Shown: one piece after another, positions 30,927-35,294 of the stretch
Position numbering within the stretch: the stretch's first letter is position 1
Layout: the number at the start of each line of letters is the position of its first letter
Notes under the pieces: generated by a model
The model's input: only the letters and a program-made list of their open reading frames with translations
Told to the model about the DNA's origin: nothing
Database searches by the model: none
Made by a program: the position numbers and the translations under genes
NCBI GenBank assembly: GCA_902825845.1
Contig: CADECM010000020.1
Span: 29,334-64,627, forward strand
From: an uncultured beta proteobacterium
GTDB lineage: Bacteria > Pseudomonadota > Gammaproteobacteria > Burkholderiales > SG8-41
Reading direction: 5' to 3'
DNA length: 35,294 nt

Positions 30927-33142
30927 CAGCGCGGCCGGCCACGCCGACCCATCCGCTCGGCAGCGGCACGCCGTCGCGGCGGCGGCGTTTCGCCATCGTG
31001 CTGCTGGTCGGCCTGTGCGCGGTCGGCCTGTTCCTGCTTGCCACCGCCAGCGCCAATACCGCGCTGTTTGCCCGGCACTATCTTGGCCTGCTGGTACTCA
31101 ACGGCACGATCGCCACGTTGCTGGCGATCCTGGTAATACGGCAGCTGGTGATGCTGCGCCGGCGGCTGAAGACAGGCGTGTTTGGCACCAGACTCACGGT
31201 GCGCCTGATGCTGCTGCTGTCGCTGATGGCAGTGGTGCCGGGCGCCCTGCTATATGGCATGTCGATGCAGTACATGGGCAGAAGCATTGAATCGTGGTTT
31301 AACGTCAAGGTGGACAAGGCGCTCGAGGGCGGACTCAAGCTCAGCCAGGACGTGCTCGACAACATGCTCAGGGATTTGAAGAGCAAGGCCAGCGCCACGG
31401 CGCTGCAGTTGTCGCTGCGTCCGGTGGCCGAACATGCGGTTGCGCTGAACACGCTGCGCGAACAGGCCGGGGCGCACGAGGCCACGCTCTACACCCAGCG
31501 CGGCAAGGTCATCGCCACTGCCGGCAACGAGCGCGCGGGCGTGATGCCCGATGCGCCGCCGGCAGAGGCGCTGCGCCTGCTGCGCACGCAGCAAACGTAT
31601 GCGGTAGCCGACGCCACGCCCGACCGCGGCCTGCTGTTGCGCGTGGTGACGCCGGTGAACCCGCTGTCGCTGGCCGACGAAGCGCGGGCGCTGCAACTGA
31701 TCTACGTCGTGCCGCCGCGCCTGGCACAGAACGCGGAAACCGTGCAGTCGGGCTATCGCGAGTACCAGGAACTGGTGGTCGGGCGACTGGGCCTGAAGCG
31801 CCTTTATGGGACCACACTGACACTGACACTGCTGCTGTCGTTGCTGGCCGCGCTGGCGGCGGCCATTTTTCTGTCCGAGGAATTTTCTGCGCCGCTCAAC
31901 GCGCTGGCCGAAGGCACGCGCGCGGTGGCGCAGGGCGATTTCAGCCGCCGTGCGGCGGTGGCCAGCAGCGATGAACTGGGACAGCTGACGCAATCCTTCA
32001 ACAGCATGACGCGCCAGCTCGAAGATGCGCGCGATCTGGCCGAGCGCAATCAGGCCGAAGTGGTGAAAGCAAAAGCCTATCTCGAAAGCATACTGGCGCA
32101 CTTGTCCACCGGGGTGCTGGTATTCGACGCGCAGATGACACTGCACAGCGCCAATCCCAGCGCCACCACCCTGCTGGGGCTCGAGGGCATACAGGCCGGC
32201 GCGCTGATCGGCCTCGGCACCGGCGCGTGGGGCCGTGTCGACGAATCGCTGGGCGTGCTGGGGCAGGAAATCGCGGACTGGTTCAAAGGCGCCAACGGCG
32301 AGGAATGGGAGAGCCAGACCGCGCGGCAAACGCCCACCGGCGAGCAGCAGCTGCTGCTGCGCGGCAAACCCCTGCAGCACGGCACGCAGGGTATGGAAAG
32401 CGGTTACGTGGTGGTGTTCGATGATGTGACGCACGTGCTGCAGGCGCAGCGCGACGCGGCCTGGGCCGAGGTGGCGCGGCGGCTGGCGCACGAAATCAAG
32501 AATCCGCTGACGCCGATACAGCTCTCGGCGGAGCGGCTGCAGCTGAAACTCCAGCCCAAGCTGGAGGCAGCCGACGCCGCGATGCTGGAGCGCTCCACCC
32601 ATACCATTGTCAATCAGGTCACCGCGCTCAAGCGCATGGTCGATGCCTTCAGCCAGTACGCGCGCGCGCCGGAACCGGCGATGCGCGAATTGGACCTCAA
32701 TGCGCTGGTGCGCGAGGTACTGACGCTGTACGAATCACTGGGCTCGCGCATCCGGCTTGAACTTTCGCCCGCGCTGCCGCGCATCGTTGGTGACGCCGCG
32801 CAGTTGCGCCAGGTCATTCACAATCTGCTGCAGAACGCGCAGGACGCGATGGGCGAATCCGCGGCGCCCGGCATCACGGTGGCGAGCGCGCCCGCCGCCA
32901 ATGGCGTGCGCTTTACGGTGACCGACAACGGCAGCGGTTTTCCCGAACACCTGATGCAGCGCGTGTTTGAACCCTACGTCACGACCAAACCCAAGGGCAC
33001 CGGACTGGGCCTGGTGATCGTGAAAAAGATTGTCGAGGAACATGGCGGCAGCGTCGCCATCCGCAATATTGAACCGCGCGGCGCGCAGGTCGTGATCAAC
33101 CTGCCTGCCGCTGCGGCGCAGCGCGAGCCGAGCGCGGCATGA
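30923..33142 (+). CDS. ntrY: NtrY-like sensor histidine kinase
   Basis: A 739-residue membrane histidine kinase. Hydrophobic segments lie near residues 17-37, 49-68 and 87-107, and a fourth follows a periplasmic region at about 293-315. Next come a HAMP domain (FSAPLNALAEGTRAVAQGDF), a PAS-like region (about 385-490), the dimerisation/phosphoacceptor helix with H523 in RRLAHEIKNPLTPIQLSAER, and an ATP-binding domain with NLLQNAQDAMGES, VTDNGSGFPEH and TTKPKGTGLGLVIVKKIVEE. The architecture is that of NtrY, which senses an envelope or redox signal and phosphorylates NtrX. The ATG overlaps the DUF4390 gene stop; ntrX follows after 64 bases. Confidence 0.94.
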   Translation: MTARPATPTHPLGSGTPSRRRRFAIVLLVGLCAVGLFLLATASANTALFARHYLGLLVLNGTIATLLAILVIRQLVMLRRRLKTGVFGTRLTVRLMLLLSLMAVVPGALLYGMSMQYMGRSIESWFNVKVDKALEGGLKLSQDVLDNMLRDLKSKASATALQLSLRPVAEHAVALNTLREQAGAHEATLYTQRGKVIATAGNERAGVMPDAPPAEALRLLRTQQTYAVADATPDRGLLLRVVTPVNPLSLADEARALQLIYVVPPRLAQNAETVQSGYREYQELVVGRLGLKRLYGTTLTLTLLLSLLAALAAAIFLSEEFSAPLNALAEGTRAVAQGDFSRRAAVASSDELGQLTQSFNSMTRQLEDARDLAERNQAEVVKAKAYLESILAHLSTGVLVFDAQMTLHSANPSATTLLGLEGIQAGALIGLGTGAWGRVDESLGVLGQEIADWFKGANGEEWESQTARQTPTGEQQLLLRGKPLQHGTQGMESGYVVVFDDVTHVLQAQRDAAWAEVARRLAHEIKNPLTPIQLSAERLQLKLQPKLEAADAAMLERSTHTIVNQVTALKRMVDAFSQYARAPEPAMRELDLNALVREVLTLYESLGSRIRLELSPALPRIVGDAAQLRQVIHNLLQNAQDAMGESAAPGITVASAPAANGVRFTVTDNGSGFPEHLMQRVFEPYVTTKPKGTGLGLVIVKKIVEEHGGSVAIRNIEPRGAQVVINLPAAAAQREPSAA

Positions 33143-33206
33143 AAAACGCGCCAACCCCACCCACATTTTGCACGGCATTACAATGAACCCGGGAAGGTAA
33201 TCAGTC

Positions 33207-34457
33207 ATGCAACAAATTCTGGTTGTAGACGACGAAATGGGCATCCGCGAGCTGCTGTCGGAGATTCTGGCCGACGAGGGCTACAAAGTGGAGCTCGCGC
33301 AAAATGCCACGGAAGCGCGCGCGTGGCGGCAGCAGGCGCGGCCCGATCTGGTGCTGCTCGACATATGGATGCCGGATACCGACGGCATCACGCTGCTCAA
33401 GGAATGGGCAAGCAGCGGCCTGCTCACCATGCCGGTGGTGATGATGTCGGGACACGGCACCATTGATACCGCGGTCGAGGCCACGCGTATCGGCGCCTAC
33501 GATTTTCTGGAAAAACCCATTGCCCTGCAAAAGCTGCTGACATCGGTCAACAAGGCGCTCAAACATGGTGCCGCGCAGCCCCAGCCCAACGCGTCGCTGG
33601 CGGCACTGGGGCGATCGCCGCTGATTGCCGACCTGAAACAGCGGCTCGAACGCATTGCCGCCATGCGGACACCGGTGGTGCTGGTGGGCGAGCCCGGCAG
33701 CGGCATCGAAGTGTGCGCGCGCGTGCTGCACACGCGCAACACGCCCTGGGTGACGCCGGAATCCAACGCGCAACTCGCGGATCAGCCGATTGAGCTGCTG
33801 AATCAGGCGCGCGACGGCACCTTGTTCGTGCATGACGCCGCGACACTCACCCGCGCCGAGCAAAAAGGCATGCTGCTGCTGCTGTCCAAGGTCGCCCGTT
33901 CCAATACGCGGGTGGTGTGCGGCGCGTCGCGACCGCTGGCGGACGTGGCTTCTGAAGGTGAATTCGACGCGCGGCTCTACGAACTGCTGTCGGTAATGAC
34001 CATCGTCGTGCCCAGTCTGAAGCAGCATCGCGAAGACATTCCCGAGATTGCAGGGCTGATTCTCAACCAAATGATCGAGGCCAAGGAAATCCCGCCGCGG
34101 CAGCTGTCGACCGCGGCACTCAACGCGCTGCGCAACTACGACTGGCCGGGCAACGTCACGCAACTGGAAAGCGTGGTGCGCACCCTGGCGCAAACCGCGC
34201 ATACCGACGAAATCTCGGTCGAGCAAGTGACGCGCGTGCTGCCCGAGCCGGCACACGAAGCGCCGCAACAGGTGCTCGCGTTCGACCAGCCGCTGCGCGA
34301 GGCGCGCGATGCGTTCGAGCGCGCCTATTTCGAGTATCACCTTGAGCAGGAAGGCGGCAACATCAGCCGTGTGGCTGAAGTGGTGGGACTGGAGCGCACA
34401 CATCTGTATCGCAAGCTCAAGCAACTGGGCGTAAAGCTGGCGCGGCGAGACGACTAG
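33207..34457 (+). CDS. ntrX: NtrX-like response regulator with a degenerate AAA domain
   Basis: A 416-residue response regulator paired with the upstream NtrY. The receiver domain begins MQQILVVDDEMGIRELLSEI, with D52 in LVLLDIWMPDTDG as the phosphoacceptor. The C-terminus is a Fis-type helix-turn-helix (NISRVAEVVGLERTHLYRKL). The central region is an NtrC-like AAA domain in reduced form. Walker A reads GEPGSGIE (lysine replaced by isoleucine), the Walker B region reads GTLFVHDAAT instead of GTLFLDE, and the GAFTGA loop that contacts sigma-54 is missing. Hence it is unlikely to hydrolyse ATP or remodel sigma-54 and probably regulates by DNA binding alone. Confidence 0.93.
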   Translation: MQQILVVDDEMGIRELLSEILADEGYKVELAQNATEARAWRQQARPDLVLLDIWMPDTDGITLLKEWASSGLLTMPVVMMSGHGTIDTAVEATRIGAYDFLEKPIALQKLLTSVNKALKHGAAQPQPNASLAALGRSPLIADLKQRLERIAAMRTPVVLVGEPGSGIEVCARVLHTRNTPWVTPESNAQLADQPIELLNQARDGTLFVHDAATLTRAEQKGMLLLLSKVARSNTRVVCGASRPLADVASEGEFDARLYELLSVMTIVVPSLKQHREDIPEIAGLILNQMIEAKEIPPRQLSTAALNALRNYDWPGNVTQLESVVRTLAQTAHTDEISVEQVTRVLPEPAHEAPQQVLAFDQPLREARDAFERAYFEYHLEQEGGNISRVAEVVGLERTHLYRKLKQLGVKLARRDD

Positions 34458-34461
34458 AAAA

Positions 34462-34485
34462 TATTGTTTAAAATCATTATGTTAC
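34462..34485 (+). repeat. AT-rich intergenic element, copy 9 (IHF-like core)
   Basis: TTGTTTAAAATCATTATGTT begins five bases after the ntrX stop. The core AATCATTATGTTA has one mismatch to WATCAANNNNTTR. It lies about 25 bases before the rubredoxin gene and may contain its promoter. Confidence 0.45.
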
Positions 34486-34507
34486 AGAAATACGCGAAAC
34501 CCGGGGC

Positions 34508-34690
34508 ATGGCGATGAACGACAAGAAATGGATGTGCATTCTGTGCGGATTTGTGTACGAAGAAGCGCTCGGCATTCCCGATGAAGGCATCGCGCCGGGC
34601 ACGCGCTGGGAGGACGTGCCCGAAGACTGGTCGTGCCCGCATTGTTCCGCGACCAAGGAAGACTTCGAAATGGTGGAAGTTCAGGCCTGA
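34508..34690 (+). CDS. Rubredoxin
   Basis: A 60-residue rubredoxin, a small iron protein that shuttles single electrons in the cytoplasm. The iron is held by C10xxC13 ([14 protein letters not shown]) and C43xxC46 ([13 protein letters not shown]), the standard spacing. The length is normal for a bacterial rubredoxin. The start at 34508 was used; an ATG two codons later (34514) is equally possible because neither has a strong Shine-Dalgarno. It follows ntrX by 50 bases, separated by an AT-rich repeat. A rubredoxin reductase or oxidase partner is not in the window. Confidence 0.95.
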   Translation: MAMNDKKWMCILCGFVYEEALGIPDEGIAPGTRWEDVPEDWSCPHCSATKEDFEMVEVQA

Positions 34691-34704
34691 ATTGCGCGCA
34701 ATTC
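34689..34704. promoter_or_regulatory. Perfect 16-bp palindrome at the rubredoxin stop
   Basis: GAATTGCGCGCAATTC overlaps the rubredoxin stop codon and is fully self-complementary. It could be a regulator-binding site or a short transcript-end stem. No T-run follows. Confidence 0.3.
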
Positions 34705-34797
34705 GTGTCGTACGTGCCGTGCGGCGTTGTTTGCACGCGGCCGTGATGGATTTAACGGCGCGCTGACAACCCGGCTGGCCGCGCGAAACGCTTGCGT

Positions 34798-34803
34798 TAT
34801 AAT
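34798..34803 (+). promoter_or_regulatory. Candidate -10 box of ahcY
   Basis: A perfect TATAAT eight bases before the SAH riboswitch begins. This is where transcription should start for the leader to carry the whole aptamer. The -35 region (CTGGCC at 17 bases) is a poor match, so an activator or extended promoter may be involved. Confidence 0.55.
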
Positions 34804-34810
34804 GCCGCCC

Positions 34811-34917
34811 GCGCCGAGGAGCGTTGCGACCGGTTCGTTGATTGACACGAACCGGCCAGGCTTGGCGCCGGGTTTGAGCGGATTCATCCGCGTTCCGACC
34901 CCCGCAACGGCGCTCAC
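34811..34917 (+). ncRNA. S-adenosylhomocysteine (SAH) riboswitch
   Basis: The leader of ahcY carries the SAH riboswitch pattern. P1 is formed by GCGCCGAG (34811-34818) with CTTGGCGC (34861-34868). The hairpin CCGGTTCGT/ACGAACCGG (34830-34838 with 34847-34855) follows. The conserved GAGCGTTGCGA segment (34819-34829) pairs in pseudoknot fashion with CGCAACGGCGCTC (34903-34915). SAH riboswitches turn on SAH-hydrolase genes when SAH builds up. The aptamer ends about 34 bases before the ahcY ATG, so it could act on transcription or on access to the ribosome-binding site. Pairings were drawn by hand. Confidence 0.88.
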
Positions 34918-34950
34918 GAACTTTTTTCATAACACTGAAAGGAGCGCGTG

Positions 34951-35294
34951 ATGAGCGCCAAATCTCCCGATTACATCGTAGCTGACATCAAGCAGGCCGA
35001 CTTCGGCCGCAAGGAAATCGCCATTGCCGAGACCGAAATGCCCGGTCTGATGGCAACCCGCGAAGAGTACAAAGGCAAGCAGCCGCTGAAGGGCGCGCGC
35101 ATCGCCGGCTCGCTGCACATGACGATCCAGACCGCCGTGCTGATCGAAACGCTGGCGGAACTGGGCGCCGACGTGCGCTGGGCGTCCTGCAATATCTTTT
35201 CCACGCAGGATCACGCCGCGGCCGCGATTGCCGCGCGTGGCATACCGGTGTTCGCGTACAAGGGCGAAACGCTGGAAGACTACTGGGAATACAC
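34951..35294 (+). CDS. ahcY: Adenosylhomocysteinase (S-adenosylhomocysteine hydrolase), partial
   Basis: The first 114 codons of SAH hydrolase, which splits S-adenosylhomocysteine to adenosine and homocysteine and so clears the by-product of SAM-dependent methylation. The sequence is characteristic: [80 protein letters not shown] clear AAGGAG Shine-Dalgarno precedes the ATG. The gene runs off the window end; the full protein is about 430-475 residues. It is controlled by the riboswitch immediately upstream. Confidence 0.97.
   Translation, partial: MSAKSPDYIVADIKQADFGRKEIAIAETEMPGLMATREEYKGKQPLKGARIAGSLHMTIQTAVLIETLAELGADVRWASCNIFSTQDHAAAAIAARGIPVFAYKGETLEDYWEY

Noticed and set aside
31250..32602. 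Long minus-strand open frame of 450 codons
   Set aside because: Antisense shadow of ntrY, as expected in high-GC coding DNA.
1..35294. Genome-wide recoding of TGA as a sense codon
   Set aside because: def, fmt, ntrY and the UDG-family gene end at TGA in positions that fit their families, and def and fmt stops overlap the next start codons.

Overview
The window is high-GC bacterial chromosome from a betaproteobacterium, most likely Burkholderiales. The evidence is a tripartite tricarboxylate transporter with a Bug-type binding protein, the def-fmt-rsmB-DUF4390-ntrY-ntrX run, the lysM-dprA-topB run, an XrtA/PEP-CTERM-type glycosyltransferase, and an S-adenosylhomocysteine (SAH) riboswitch in front of ahcY. 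No phage, IS element, CRISPR array, tRNA or rRNA was seen.

The most important observation is that two genes in the first 7 kb are interrupted by an in-frame TGA exactly where the family has a redox cysteine. (1) A carboxymuconolactone decarboxylase/AhpD-like protein (3214-3768) reads E-C-G-Y-TGA, turning the usual CxxC into CxxU. A 6-bp perfect hairpin with a GGUC-containing loop begins 13 nt after the TGA. (2) A DedA membrane protein fused to a rhodanese domain (5907-6851) reads Y-C-S-TGA-P-S-E-A, turning CxC into CxU. A second hairpin places its loop 21 nt after the TGA. In both, the frame continues through conserved family sequence to a natural stop. TGA is an ordinary stop elsewhere in the window (def, fmt, ntrY). 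The best reading is two selenoproteins, each with a bacterial SECIS element; ordinary gene callers would truncate both. The second gene may be a little-described selenoprotein architecture.

Layout. 1-3134: partial tctA, tctB, an Asp/Glu-racemase-like protein lacking the catalytic cysteine, and a Bug receptor. 3214-8609: the AhpD-like selenoprotein, DUF2252, a VOC protein, the DedA-rhodanese selenoprotein, a uracil-DNA glycosylase family protein, a HupE/UreJ protein and a small membrane ORF. 8594-11136: two exported proteins of unknown role, one with polyglutamine and PDZ domains. 11484-14974: an AEC permease, a DSP-type phosphatase, a small dimeric-barrel protein, a metallopeptidase and a rhodanese-like protein without its cysteine. 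15041-20004: a catabolic locus with tandem NIPSNAP, a CitE-like lyase, a CaiB/BaiF CoA-transferase, an IclR regulator and a divergent PrpB-like lyase. This probably handles a branched C4-C6 dicarboxylate through its CoA ester. 20027-22385: an XrtA-type glycosyltransferase and an ornithine cyclodeaminase-family protein. 22483-27418: topB, dprA and a LysM protein. 27625-34457: def, fmt, rsmB, a DUF4390 protein, ntrY and ntrX, tightly packed and mostly overlapping. 34508-35294: rubredoxin, the SAH riboswitch and the start of ahcY.

An AT-rich element of about 25 bp recurs about nine times between genes or over gene ends. Its core resembles an integration host factor (IHF) site, and it stands out against the GC-rich background. 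A REP-like hairpin has been accommodated in frame inside rsmB.
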